A DNA stretch of 64,000 nt from Ameyamaea chiangmaiensis (GTDB lineage: Bacteria > Pseudomonadota > Alphaproteobacteria > Acetobacterales > Acetobacteraceae), in contig NZ_BAPT01000006.1 of assembly GCF_025995235.1 (NCBI RefSeq), positions 152,455 to 216,454 on the forward strand, given 5' to 3'. Below, piece by piece: positions 16,674 to 25,474 of this stretch. Every line of letters begins with the position of its first letter. The stretch's first letter is position 1. The notes beneath the pieces were generated by a model. It saw only the letters and a list, made by a program, of their open reading frames with translations. It was not told where the DNA came from and searched no databases. The position numbers and the translations under genes are program-made.

Positions 16674-17780
16674 GTGCATGTTGCAACGGACAGCCGCGCG
16701 GGGCCCCGGGATGACCGCCCGATATGCTTTTCATGCTTTGGCCCGGGCGATTGGGCCCGCTGCCTCGACAACTATGCGTGGCATCCGGCGGCGGGTCTGG
16801 AACCGCCATCCGCCCTGCACGAGGGCGCGTGGCATGTCGGTGCGGCATCGGGACAGGCCGCAACAGGTCTTCTTCGCGGCCTGACGACCGGCGACCGCGC
16901 GGTCGCGCATGGGCTCGACGCCCTTGTCCTGATCGACCCCGCGCCCGACGCCCTGTCCTCGACGCGTCACCTGCTCGACCTGCCGACCCTGTTGATCGGC
17001 ACCGACCCTGACGGCCGGTTACGCGGCAGTCTCGCCCCCCATTTCCGCCGTCAGCGGTGGGTGCCACAGGCGGACGGCGCGCCGTTCGACATGCTGCTTC
17101 GTGCCGTCCTGACGATGCCACGTCCCGTCGACGCCGCAATCGACCCCGGCTTTCGAAGCCTGATGGACGGCGACCATATCTCGGCGCGGACACGGAGCAT
17201 CCTGCTCGACCGGGCGCGGGGCCACGCGGCGCAGGCGACCGTCAGCCTGAACCCGCCGATGCTGGCCGTGTTGCGGGCGGTCCTCGACCGTGTCCTGCCG
17301 CAGGCCGACGTTCTGCCGCACGGCGGAATCGACCTCGGCCGCCTGATCGACGAACGTCTGTCCACCCCGGGTGACGGATGGCGTTTCGCCGAACTGCCCC
17401 CCGACGCGGATGCCTACGCCGCAGCGCTGCGCACCCTCGACCGCGCCGCGCGCGAACGGGCTGCCCTGCCCTTCATCCTGCTGGACCGCGCCGGACAGGA
17501 CGACCTGCTGCGCCGTGCGGATGCCGGAACGCTGACCGTCACCCCCGCGGAGGGGGACGCCACCCTGTCGGCTGCTCAGATGCGTCTGTGGTGCCTCGAT
17601 CTGCGCGCCGACGCCGCACAGGCCTTCGTGTCCCATCCCGCCGTCATGGCGCGGCTGGGGATCGACAGTGCCCTGAACGGCGGGGACGCGCCGATGCAGG
17701 GCTTCGAGGAACTTCGCGCCGGTCACCACGCACCATGGGAACCGCCCGCGCCGGCCGCTCTGCCGGGGCATGTCGCATGA
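16674..17780 (+). CDS. Gluconate 2-dehydrogenase subunit 3-like small subunit with an extra N-terminal domain
   Basis: 368 residues from a GTG start with GGGGGA nine bases upstream. From about residue 170 on it resembles the gluconate 2-dehydrogenase subunit 3 family: NPPMLAVLRAVLDRVLPQ, then ELPP..ADAYAAALRTLD, LPFILLDRAGQDDLLRR and the ending FEELRAGHHAPWEP. That family is the small partner of membrane-linked FAD dehydrogenases. Two things are odd. There is no Tat signal, although the family usually has one. The first 150 residues form a separate domain with a faint alpha/beta-hydrolase look (GLDALVLIDPAPD, LPTLLIGTDPDG) but no clear nucleophile. Its stop overlaps the ATG of the GMC subunit by four bases, so translation is coupled. 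Confidence 0.7.
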   Translation: MHVATDSRAGPRDDRPICFSCFGPGDWARCLDNYAWHPAAGLEPPSALHEGAWHVGAASGQAATGLLRGLTTGDRAVAHGLDALVLIDPAPDALSSTRHLLDLPTLLIGTDPDGRLRGSLAPHFRRQRWVPQADGAPFDMLLRAVLTMPRPVDAAIDPGFRSLMDGDHISARTRSILLDRARGHAAQATVSLNPPMLAVLRAVLDRVLPQADVLPHGGIDLGRLIDERLSTPGDGWRFAELPPDADAYAAALRTLDRAARERAALPFILLDRAGQDDLLRRADAGTLTVTPAEGDATLSAAQMRLWCLDLRADAAQAFVSHPAVMARLGIDSALNGGDAPMQGFEELRAGHHAPWEPPAPAALPGHVA

Positions 17781-19318
17781 CGGCCGTCAGGGATCGACGG
17801 CCTGAGGACCGGGCCGACGTGGTGGTCGTGGGCACAGGCGCGGGCGGCGCGCCGCTGCTGGCCGAACTGGCGGCGGCCGGTCTGCACGTCGTGGCGCTGG
17901 AGGCCGGCCCGGTTTTTCGCCCCGATACCTTCACGCCCGACGAAGCCACGGCGGCGGAGCTGTACTGGCGCGACGAACGTCTGTCGGCCGGAGAAAACCC
18001 ACAGGCCTTCGGCGGCAACAACAGCGGCACCGGCGTGGGCGGCTCCATGCTGCACTATGGCGCGTTCATGCCCAGAATGGACGCGCGCGATTTCCATCTG
18101 TTCAACGAGACGGGCCAAGGCTGCGACTGGCCGTTCGGCGCGGCCGAGCTGGAGCCCTGGGTGGTGCAGGTGGAGGAGACGATCGGCGTATCGGGCCCCG
18201 CGACCTACCCGTGGGACCCGGAACGCCGGTATGCCTATGCCCCCGCGGCACGGAATGCCCCGGCCGAGATCATGGTGCGGGCGGCATCGGCCATCGGCCT
18301 GACCTGCACCGACGCCCCGGCGGCGGTGATCACGCAGACGCGCGAGCAACCGCACTACGGGCGTCGCCTGGGCTGTGTCGGGTGCGGCGCCTGTCATCAG
18401 GGTTGCCGGAACGACGCAAAGTCCGGCCCCGTCAACACATGGCTGCCGCTGGCCCGCGCCGCCGGGGCGGACATCCGTTCGGGCTGCATGGTCAACGGGC
18501 TGGAGCGCGACGGCACGGGACGCATCAGCGCCGTGCTGTACCGTGAACAGGGCGTAGACCGACGGCTGCCGTGCCGTGCCGTGGTACTGAGCGCAGGGGC
18601 GGTCGAAACTCCCCGGCTGCTGCTGCACACGGGTCTGGCCAATGGTTCGGGCCAGGTCGGGCGCAATTACATGACTCATGTGGCGACCCAGGTCTGGGGT
18701 AGTTTCGACGAGGAAATCCGCCCTAACCGCGGCTACCCCTCCGCGATCATTTCCGAGGACATGATGCGCCCGGCCGATGCGGATTTCGCCGGCGGCTACC
18801 TGATCCAGTCCCTGGGCATGATGCCCGCGACATGGGCCAATCTGGTGGCCCGCAGTCGCGGCCTGTGGGGAGAGTCGCTGGTTCGGGCGCTGCGTCGCTA
18901 CAACTTTTCCGCCGGGGTCGGGATCAACGGCGAGGGCCTGCCGAGCGAGTCCAACCGCGTGGAGCTGTCCTGCGAGGCGGATGCGTCCGGCATGCCCAAG
19001 CCCCGGATCTTTCATAATAACGGTCCGAACGAGCGCGCGATGCACGACCACGCCGCCCGTCTGCTGACGCGGCTATGGGCGGCGGCGGGCGCGCACGACA
19101 TCTGGGTCGCCGAGCGCGCCGCCCACATGATCGGCACCTGCCGCATGGGCACCGATCCCCGAAATGCCGTGGTCGACCCGTTCGGGCGCAGCTTCGATAT
19201 CGATAATCTGTGGATCTGCGATCACTCGGTCTTCCCGAGCGCCGCCGCGGCCAATCCGGCCCTGACGATCATGGCCCTGTCGCTCCGCACGGCGCGGGCC
19301 CTGCGTCTGACGCTGTAG
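17777..19318 (+). CDS. GMC-family FAD dehydrogenase large subunit with a cysteine cluster
   Basis: 513 residues. The FAD site VVVGTGAGGAPLLAEL starts near residue 16. A Cys cluster, C200-x2-C203-x2-C206-x3-C210 (GCVGCGACHQGC), is like the Fe-S-binding insert of FAD glucose, fructose and gluconate dehydrogenases. The catalytic pair is His450 in HMIGTCRMG and the Asn in ANPALTIM. It should oxidise a sugar, polyol or sugar acid and pass electrons onward. It overlaps the small-subunit gene by ATGA. No cytochrome c subunit and no secretion signal are encoded nearby, so the electron acceptor and the compartment are open questions. It is convergent with folE. Confidence 0.85.
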   Translation: MTAVRDRRPEDRADVVVVGTGAGGAPLLAELAAAGLHVVALEAGPVFRPDTFTPDEATAAELYWRDERLSAGENPQAFGGNNSGTGVGGSMLHYGAFMPRMDARDFHLFNETGQGCDWPFGAAELEPWVVQVEETIGVSGPATYPWDPERRYAYAPAARNAPAEIMVRAASAIGLTCTDAPAAVITQTREQPHYGRRLGCVGCGACHQGCRNDAKSGPVNTWLPLARAAGADIRSGCMVNGLERDGTGRISAVLYREQGVDRRLPCRAVVLSAGAVETPRLLLHTGLANGSGQVGRNYMTHVATQVWGSFDEEIRPNRGYPSAIISEDMMRPADADFAGGYLIQSLGMMPATWANLVARSRGLWGESLVRALRRYNFSAGVGINGEGLPSESNRVELSCEADASGMPKPRIFHNNGPNERAMHDHAARLLTRLWAAAGAHDIWVAERAAHMIGTCRMGTDPRNAVVDPFGRSFDIDNLWICDHSVFPSAAAANPALTIMALSLRTARALRLTL

Positions 19319-19334
19319 GCACCGGGCCCGGGCG

Positions 19335-19943
19335 TCAGAACTCGCTGAGCTGCGGGCGGTTGAGCATCGCCATCAGTTCCCGGCGCGTGTCGGAATTGTC
19401 GCGGAAGACCCCCAGCATGCGGCTGGTCACCATCGAGACGCCGGGGCGATGCACGCCGCGCGTGGTCATACACTGATGACCGGCCTCGAGGATCACGGCG
19501 GTTCCGTGCGGCTGGAGGATCTCGTCGATCGTGTTGGCGATCTGCGCGGTCAGGCGCTCCTGGATCTGGAAGCGGCGGGCATAGGCCTCGACCACACGGG
19601 CGAGCTTGGAGATGCCGACGACGCGACTACGCGGCAGGTAGGCCACGTGCGCCCGTCCGATGATCGGCACCATGTGGTGCTCGCAGTGGCTCTCGAACCG
19701 GATGTCGCGCAGCAGCACGATCTCGTCGTAATCGTCGACCTCGGAAAAGGTGCGCGACAGGATCTCGCGCGGGTCGTCGCGATAGCCGCTGTAGAAATCC
19801 TCATAGGATTTGACCACGCGGGACGGGGTATCCAGCAGGCCTTCGCGGGTCGGGTCTTCCCCGCCCCAGCGCAGCAGCGTGCGCACGGCCTCCTCGGCTT
19901 CGGCGCGCGTCGGACGCGGGAGGGAGTCGCTCTGGCTGCTCAT
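19335..19943 (-). CDS. folE: GTP cyclohydrolase I
   Basis: 202 residues. Zinc ligands are visible: Cys87 and the adjacent His in ESHCEHHMVPIIG, and Cys158 in GHQCMTTRGVH. PTREGLLDTPSRV and ISKLARVVEAYARRFQIQERL are family hallmarks. It converts GTP to dihydroneopterin triphosphate, the first step of folate synthesis in the cytoplasm. The ATG at 19943 precedes a short polar lead-in, and the ribosome site is weak. It lies 34 bp after apaG on the same strand, so they probably share a transcript. folP, a later folate gene, is elsewhere in this window. Confidence 0.96.
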   Translation of the reverse strand: MSSQSDSLPRPTRAEAEEAVRTLLRWGGEDPTREGLLDTPSRVVKSYEDFYSGYRDDPREILSRTFSEVDDYDEIVLLRDIRFESHCEHHMVPIIGRAHVAYLPRSRVVGISKLARVVEAYARRFQIQERLTAQIANTIDEILQPHGTAVILEAGHQCMTTRGVHRPGVSMVTSRMLGVFRDNSDTRRELMAMLNRPQLSEF

Positions 19944-19977
19944 CGATTTCGGGTCCGTTCGGGCTGGAAAAACACGG

Positions 19978-20451
19978 TCAGTGGACAAGGCGCGAGTGGT
20001 GCGGACTGTCGAGACTGAAGCACGGGATGCGCACGTCGAACGCGGCGCCATTGGCCACCACCACCATGTGATAGGCGCCGCGCATGAAACCGGTGGGCGT
20101 CTGCAACGAAGCCCCGGAGGTGTACTCGAACGACTCGCCCTCGGCCAGAACGGGCTGCTCGCCGACCACGCCGTCGCCATGCACATGCTCGACACGGCCA
20201 TGCGCGTCGATGATCTCCCAGCTTCGCGCGCGGAGTTGCACCGTCTCGGGCCGTCGGTTCTCGATACGGATATGGTAGGCCCACGCGTAGTGCCGGTCCT
20301 CGGGCTGCGACTGGTCGTCGAGCCAGAATGTCTTTACCCGCACCAGCACGTCGGCCGTCGTGCTCTCGAACGTCGGGGCGTCGGCCATGGCTTCGGCAAG
20401 GGCCGCTTCCGGGTCGTGCAGCATGCGCGGCGGCGGTCGGTCTTTGGACAT
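19978..20451 (-). CDS. apaG: ApaG family protein (Co2+/Mg2+ efflux-linked)
   Basis: 157 residues. The ApaG beta-sandwich signatures are present: WAYHIRIENRRPETVQLRARSW, GEQPVLAEGESFEYTSGASL and GFMRGAYHMV. The biochemical role is not settled; in enterobacteria it is tied to cobalt and magnesium sensitivity and diadenosine tetraphosphate levels. The first 30 residues are a polar extension. The ATG at 20451 has GGGAG nicely spaced. It is transcribed leftward into folE and has metZ upstream in the same direction after a 118-bp gap. Confidence 0.92.
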   Translation of the reverse strand: MSKDRPPPRMLHDPEAALAEAMADAPTFESTTADVLVRVKTFWLDDQSQPEDRHYAWAYHIRIENRRPETVQLRARSWEIIDAHGRVEHVHGDGVVGEQPVLAEGESFEYTSGASLQTPTGFMRGAYHMVVVANGAAFDVRIPCFSLDSPHHSRLVH

Positions 20452-20569
20452 GGCGCGTCTCCCGGATCCCGTTGAAAGGGGCAGGCAGCCGCGCCCGGAC
20501 CGGGGCGGCAGAGAGCGTGGTTTAGCCAAGCCACCGGCCGCGGGCAAGCGCGACCGATGGCCACTGCCC

Positions 20570-21766
20570 TCAGACCGGGGCGAGCGCCGCCAGCCCGCGC
20601 CGCAGATCTTCGATCAGGTCGGCGGCATCCTCCAGACCGACCGACAGGCGGATCGTGCCGTCGCTGATGCCCAGATGCGCCCGCTCTTCGGGTGCGATCT
20701 TCATATGCGTCGTCGTCGCGGGATGGGTGACCAGCGAGCGGCTGTCGCCCAGATTGTTCGAGATCGCGATCAGGCGCAGCGCGTTCATCACCCGGAAGGC
20801 GCCCTCCTTGCCGCCTTCGACGGTGAAGGCGACCAGCGTGCCGCCGCCGGTCATCTGCGTGACAATGAGGTCGCGGTGCGGATGGTCGGCGCGGCCGGGA
20901 TAGCGCACCTGCACCACGCCCGCGGCCCCGGCCAGAAAATCGGCCACCGTGGCGGCATTGCGGGTCATGGCGTCGACGCGGATGGCCAGCGTCTCAAGCC
21001 CCTTGAGCATCACCCACGCGTTGAACGGCGACAGGGCATTACCGGTGTTGCGGGTAAAGGGCTGAAGAGTCTCGCTGATCCAGTCCTTGCGGCCCAGCAC
21101 GGCACCGCCCAGCACGCGGCCCTGTCCGTCGATGTGCTTGGTGCAGGAGTAGACCACCACGTCCGCGCCGAGTTCGAGCGGCTTCTGGAACACGGGGGTG
21201 GCGAACACGTTGTCGACGATCACGATGGCGCCTGCCTTGTGCGCCGCCTCGACGATCGCACGGATATCGAGCACATCGAGCATCGGGTTCGACGGGCTTT
21301 CCAGCAGAACCGCCGCCGTCGGCACAGCCAGCGCCTCGCGCCACGCGGCAAGGTCGCCGCCATCGACGAACACCGTCTCGATCCCGTAGCGGGGCAGCAG
21401 GTTGGCGATGATCCAGTAGTTCGACCCGAACAGCGCGCGGGAGGCGACAACCCGCTCCCCGGTCCTGACGTGCGACAGAAGGGCGCTGGACACGGCCCCC
21501 ATGCCGGTGGCCGTCGTGATACAGGCCTCGGCCCCTTCGAGATCGGCCAGGCGCCGTTCGAGGGCCGCGACCGTCGGGTTGCCGAAGCGGCTGTACTGAT
21601 AGTGTTCGATGTCGCCGGTGAACGTACCCTCGGCCTGCTCGGCACTGTCGTAGACGAAGCCGGACGTCAGGAAGAGGGCCTCGCTGGTCTCGCCGTAGGG
21701 CGTGCGTTCGCTGCCGGCATGCACCATGCGGGTGGCCGCGCGCCAGGAGGAAGGGGTGTCGGTCAT
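20570..21766 (-). CDS. metZ: O-succinylhomoserine sulfhydrylase
   Basis: 398 residues, a Cys/Met-metabolism PLP enzyme. The PLP lysine is Lys210 in YSCTKHIDGQGRVLGG; GNPTVAALE, TTATGMGAV and SNNLGDSRSLVTHPATTTH are also present. The HIDGQGRVLGG form and the overall pattern favour MetZ over cystathionine lyase or synthase: it makes homocysteine from O-succinylhomoserine and sulfide. A SAM-II riboswitch lies upstream at about 21895-21955, which supports the assignment and shows feedback by S-adenosylmethionine. The ATG at 21766 has only a weak GGGA-type ribosome site. Confidence 0.94.
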   Translation of the reverse strand: MTDTPSSWRAATRMVHAGSERTPYGETSEALFLTSGFVYDSAEQAEGTFTGDIEHYQYSRFGNPTVAALERRLADLEGAEACITTATGMGAVSSALLSHVRTGERVVASRALFGSNYWIIANLLPRYGIETVFVDGGDLAAWREALAVPTAAVLLESPSNPMLDVLDIRAIVEAAHKAGAIVIVDNVFATPVFQKPLELGADVVVYSCTKHIDGQGRVLGGAVLGRKDWISETLQPFTRNTGNALSPFNAWVMLKGLETLAIRVDAMTRNAATVADFLAGAAGVVQVRYPGRADHPHRDLIVTQMTGGGTLVAFTVEGGKEGAFRVMNALRLIAISNNLGDSRSLVTHPATTTHMKIAPEERAHLGISDGTIRLSVGLEDAADLIEDLRRGLAALAPV

Positions 21767-21894
21767 GATGGTCGTCCCGAAGCAGATCGCCCCTGTGCGA
21801 GGACGGTCGACGCCTGCTGGCGGAACCGACCCCGGCGAGGGGACTCGCCCGGCCGTGGAAGTTCGTGAACACCGGCGTCATGCCGCCGGGCCAG

Positions 21895-21955
21895 AGCCTC
21901 TTTAGCGCATTTCTTTCACCTCGCCGCAAGCCGGCCGATCAAATCGCGAGGGTCG
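21895..21955 (-). promoter_or_regulatory. SAM-II riboswitch in the metZ leader
   Basis: Reading the minus strand, CCTCGC (21951-21946) pairs with GCGAGG (21924-21919) to form P1. Between them are GATTTG and CGGCTTGCGGC, the conserved SAM-II loop sequence. Downstream comes GTGAAAGAAATGC and the conserved GCTAAAGAGG tail, whose purine-rich end forms the pseudoknot. This is the SAM-II (metA motif) pattern known from alphaproteobacteria. SAM binding hides the tail and lowers expression. It ends about 130 bases before the metZ ATG; a further hairpin (21834-21849, GGCGAG/CTCGCC) lies between, which is a longer leader than usual. Confidence 0.85.
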
Positions 21956-22060
21956 CGCCGCCCGTTTCTATCCGGACACACACGACAGTCCGGTTATTGC
22001 CGCACCGTCTGGCAATCGTCAACTCGGCCGCCCGCACGCGCGGCACCCCGCGCACGCGGA

Positions 22061-22089
22061 TTGCAACGCGCGGCGCGATGGGTCATAAG
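22061..22089 (+). promoter_or_regulatory. Predicted promoter of tRNA-Gly
   Basis: TTGCAA (22061-22066) and CATAAG (22084-22089) are separated by 17 bp, each with 4 of 6 consensus matches. Transcription would start a few bases before the tRNA at 22104. The rest of 21956-22103 shows no coding signal. Confidence 0.45.
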
Positions 22090-22103
22090 GGCGACAGGCC
22101 CGA

Positions 22104-22177
22104 GCGGGTGTAGTTCAATGGTAGAACGGCAGCTTCCCAAGCTGCATACGAGGGTTCGATTCCCTTCACCCGCTCCA
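22104..22177 (+). tRNA. tRNA-Gly (anticodon CCC)
   Basis: Acceptor arms GCGGGTG and CACCCGC pair fully. The D arm is GTTC/GAAC. The anticodon stem GCAGC/GCTGC encloses TTCCCAA, giving CCC. The T arm is GAGGG-TTCGATT-CCCTT, and the encoded CCA ends at 22177. It reads GGG codons, which suits a GC-rich genome. The decayed alpha-galactosidase ends 5 bp away on the other strand. Confidence 0.95.
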
Positions 22178-22182
22178 GCTCC

Positions 22183-23948
22183 TCATATCCCCGCATCATC
22201 GTTCCCCATGTCGCGCCAAAGCGCCTGACACTCCGGAACGAGTGCCGATTGCGGCGGCATCTGCGGCAGGAACACGCCGACCTCCGACAGGATTGCCCCG
22301 TCCATCACAAGCCCCTCCCGCAGTAATGTCTCCTGCACGGCGGAAGGCCGCCGGGTCTGGATATGCTGCGGCGCGGGCACCGTGACGCGATACCGGGTCT
22401 TTGGCGCCAGTCCCGGCAGACAGGCCGGGGCCGGAAGACGCACGGACGGCCAGTCCCGCTGGGCGACGAGATAGATTCCCGTGCCGCCGTCATGGCGCGT
22501 GACGCCCCTGTTCACCCGCGTGGCGCTATCCTCGCCGAACAGGGCCACGCCCGCGTGCAGCACCGGCCGCAGGCGTTTGTGCAGCGCGACCCATTGCCGC
22601 AACTGGTCGCGCTCCCCCGCGTCGAGATGCAGCGGGTCGAGCTCGAGACCCAGATGACCAAACAGGACGATGGCCGCCCGGAAGTCGAGCGATGTCTCAC
22701 GTTTGTCGAGCCAGTTCAGACTGGCGGAAATGTGACAGCCGGTGACCTCAGGCGACAGGACATGCCAGGCCTGCCCCTGTATGCACAGCCGGTCGACGGC
22801 GGCGGTGTTGTCCGAGGTCCACACACGCTGCGTATGGGCGATGGCGCCCCAGTCGGCGCGGCCCGCAACTTTCGATCTCCAGCGCCGGGTGCGCGGCGTC
22901 CAGCCGGTCCCACAAGGCATAGAGCGCCACCACCTGCACGCGATAGGCCGGGCGACCGCGACTGCCGGACGCATCGAGAAGATCGCGGTTGAAATCTCAC
23001 TTGATGTAGTCGATCCGCCAGTCGTCCACCTGTTTGCTGATCGTCGCGAACAGCCAGTCGGAGACCTCCGGCCGCGCGATGCCCGCCGTGCCACCCCGGG
23101 AGAAAACGGCGTACGCGGGGGCCGCCGCATAAGTCTCACCCGGGCGCAACCGCATCTCGCCGGGATAGAGCCACTCGCCGAGGGAGACGCGAAAGCGGCC
23201 ATCCTCCATGCGTTCGGCCGCGAGACGATGGCTGCCGCTCCAGCCCAGAAGAAAGGCCCATGCCTCGCCCGCGTTCGCCGCCGTGGCGTCGGTCGTCGCG
23301 GCCAGCGCTGGAAAATGGTCGTGGGCACGATTGCGCCGGCTCTCGACCACCAGGCCGCCGTCAGGACATCCTCGTCCCACCGCGACAGCGTCAGGCACAC
23401 GCCCAGCGCGCAGACCGGGTCGCGGGCGTCGACCGTCACCGTGCCGCCCGTCTGATGTATGCCGGTGACGGTGAAGTCGGCCTTCCAGTTCGTGCCGTCC
23501 GGACGGCAGGCGAGAAGCCCGAGCATGTCGAAGTTCCAGCCGCCGACCGTGTCCACAAGCGTAATGGAGGGGCGCCACTGGTCCGGGCCATTGTTGGGTG
23601 TCTCGGGCGGCAAATACGGCCGACGCGTCAAGCGTATCAAGCAATCTCTTGCCCCAGTAGGCGATTTCCGGAAGCCCATCCGTTCGCGCAATCAGCAGCA
23701 ACGTGGCCTGCGTGCCGTCGAGACGGATCAGGCATGTAGGGCGCGGCTGGCCGTCACCCGCCCGCTCGGCCACGGGAATGACGGGCCGCTCAAACGGGCG
23801 GGGCGACAGCCGCCGCGCCGTTGCCTGTATCGGGAGGCGGCTTCGTGGCGCCACGCGCCTCGCCGACAAAGGGAATGGCACCCGCCATGCCCAGACTCAT
23901 CCATGCGCTTCGGCGGGTGAGCCGTGGTGACGGGGCATCTTTGGCCAT
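22183..23948 (-). pseudogene. Decayed alpha-galactosidase (GH36) with a Tat-type signal
   Basis: A glycoside hydrolase family 36 gene broken many times. ATG at 23948 starts a Tat-like leader (LTRRSAWMSLGMAGAIPF) that hits a stop at 23790. Homology resumes in another frame (RLDGTQATLLLIARTDG, AYWGKRL), shifts near 23620 (NNGPDQWRPSITL), then shifts back near 23350 (AHDHFPAL, LLGWSGSHRL, LYPGEMRLRPGE). The conserved Trp after the DYIK motif is TGA at 22999-22997, right next to the nucleophile Asp. A last shift near 22870 loses the glycines after ESCG and leads to RVWTSDN (acid/base Asp) and the C-terminus. About 60 residues are also missing before the HDHFP motif. Intact neighbours argue against sequencing error. 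It once hydrolysed alpha-galactosides, probably after export. Confidence 0.88.
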
Positions 23949-24080
23949 CGCTGGCGTATCTCTTCCCGTTTGCTCTTGTGAAACCGCAAGTTAGACGGTT
24001 CCGGAAGAGATCAAAGTAACGTCCCCGCGCTTTGGATGATGGCCGGGCGTCCGGACACACAGGGGACGGATGCGCGATGG

Positions 24081-24115
24081 AAAAAGGCGCGGCTTCGACG
24101 GGTCGAAGCCGCGCC
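24081..24115 (-). terminator. Rho-independent terminator of the polyol permease gene
   Basis: On the minus strand a 14-bp stem (GGCGCGGCTTCGAC paired with GTCGAAGCCGCGCC) has a tiny loop and is followed by TTTTT. It lies 27 bp after the permease stop and separates it from the decayed alpha-galactosidase. Confidence 0.9.
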
Positions 24116-24142
24116 TGCGTCACGATCGCGACGCGACGGTGG

Positions 24143-25474
24143 TCAGATCGGCTGACCTTCCATCGAACCGGCCTGACGGCGGTTCATCTCGCGCTCCCGG
24201 CGCTCCTGGCGACGGTGATGCGCCTTGGCGTGCTCGGGAATGTTCAGCAGCATCGTCAACAACGCGGACGCCGCATAGATCCCGGAGAAGATCCAGATCA
24301 CCCCTTCGATCCCATAGGTTGGCTGGAACCACGTCACGATGGCTGGTCCGACCCAAGTGCTGGCGCCAGCCCCGAGGGCCAGAGCGGACAGGGCGGCCGC
24401 TTTCTCGTTCGGGCAGATCTGCGGCACAAGACCGGACAACGGCACGAAGGCAGCAACGGTAGCACCGTAAAAGGCCCCGGCGAGGGCGGCCACAAGGAAG
24501 TTCCCGTGGAAGTGCAGCGGCAGATAGTAGAACAGCGGAATGGCCACCGCCCCACCAAGGCACCCGCCGATCGCCACGACCTGCCGATGGCCGAGACGGT
24601 CCGCTAGAAGGCCCGACACCAGGTTGAAGGCGATGTTGCTGCAGAACACGATCGACAGCAGAACAAGCCACTGCGACAGCGAGAAGCCCACGACCGACAC
24701 GAAGAACGACGGCATGATCACGAGGAACGCATATTCCGACGATGTGTCGACAACACGCACGATCATCGCGACCGCTGTCCGGGGCTCGCGCCACAGGATG
24801 GTGATGGAGCTGAAGAACACCGAGCTTACGCTCTGATCGGGCTTTTTGAGCACGCGGGTGCCGTTGGGCTCGTGCGTCATCAGCAGGGCGATGCAGCCAC
24901 CGACCATGACCAGACCCAGCGACGACCAGAAGGTCGCGACTTCACCGATCAGCGGAATGCTGGCACTGGCGAACAGCGAGCCCAGCGTCGGCAGCCCCCC
25001 GGAGAACGCGAACCAGAACCAGCCCGCCGCCGAGCTGAGCTGGCGCGGGGGGGTCGCGGCGGCGATCCAGACCAGAAAGCTGTAGGCGAACAGAGGATAC
25101 CCCAAGCCGCGCAGCGTATAGGCCGCGAGCATCATGGAATAGCTGCCGGTCTGAATACCGCAGACGAGGAACACGACCTCGAACACGCCCCAGATCGCAA
25201 GGCCGATCCACATGACACGCTTGGGGCCCCACAGGTCCGACAGCGGACCTGACAGCCAGGACGAGAGCGAAACGGCCACGCCATACACCGTGAACAGAAG
25301 CGCCACGTTGCGCGTGGAGACGCCGTGGTGTTCCAGATACGGTGCCAGATAGCCCGCCTCGACGCCGTCGCCGACCATGAACAGCAACAGGCCGACAAAG
25401 CCCCAGAGAAGGGAGCGGGGAATACCCATCCTGTCCAGAAGCGGAGAGGATGGCACAGGGGAATCTGTCTGCAT
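24143..25474 (-). CDS. MFS transporter, polyol permease (RbtT/DalT-like)
   Basis: 443 residues with twelve predicted membrane segments. The first helix region FMVGDGVEAGYLAPYLEHHG, the WLSGPLSDLWGPKRVMWIG loop, GLGYPLFAYSFLVW and FYYLPLHFHGNF closely follow ribitol and D-arabinitol permeases of the polyol permease group. It likely imports a pentitol or related polyol by proton symport. The ATG at 25474 was chosen because the first helix follows after a short polar stretch. A strong terminator follows the gene, and upstream are 600 bp of mostly non-coding, AT-rich DNA. The substrate is inferred only from family resemblance. Confidence 0.85.
   Translation of the reverse strand: MQTDSPVPSSPLLDRMGIPRSLLWGFVGLLLFMVGDGVEAGYLAPYLEHHGVSTRNVALLFTVYGVAVSLSSWLSGPLSDLWGPKRVMWIGLAIWGVFEVVFLVCGIQTGSYSMMLAAYTLRGLGYPLFAYSFLVWIAAATPPRQLSSAAGWFWFAFSGGLPTLGSLFASASIPLIGEVATFWSSLGLVMVGGCIALLMTHEPNGTRVLKKPDQSVSSVFFSSITILWREPRTAVAMIVRVVDTSSEYAFLVIMPSFFVSVVGFSLSQWLVLLSIVFCSNIAFNLVSGLLADRLGHRQVVAIGGCLGGAVAIPLFYYLPLHFHGNFLVAALAGAFYGATVAAFVPLSGLVPQICPNEKAAALSALALGAGASTWVGPAIVTWFQPTYGIEGVIWIFSGIYAASALLTMLLNIPEHAKAHHRRQERREREMNRRQAGSMEGQPI

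Noticed and set aside
14049..16679. An 876-codon open frame opposite fabF and mltG
   Set aside because: Antisense shadow with His/Arg/Gly-rich content; the plus-strand genes have complete catalytic motifs.
16588..16884. A 98-codon frame starting just after mltG
   Set aside because: It overlaps the dehydrogenase small-subunit gene in another frame and shows no motif; the other frame has better codon use.
21039..21929. An open frame from the ATG near 21880 running antiparallel to nothing but out of frame through metZ
   Set aside because: It overlaps metZ in another frame over hundreds of bases, and its product is Arg-rich without a motif. Only its first codons could matter as a leader frame.
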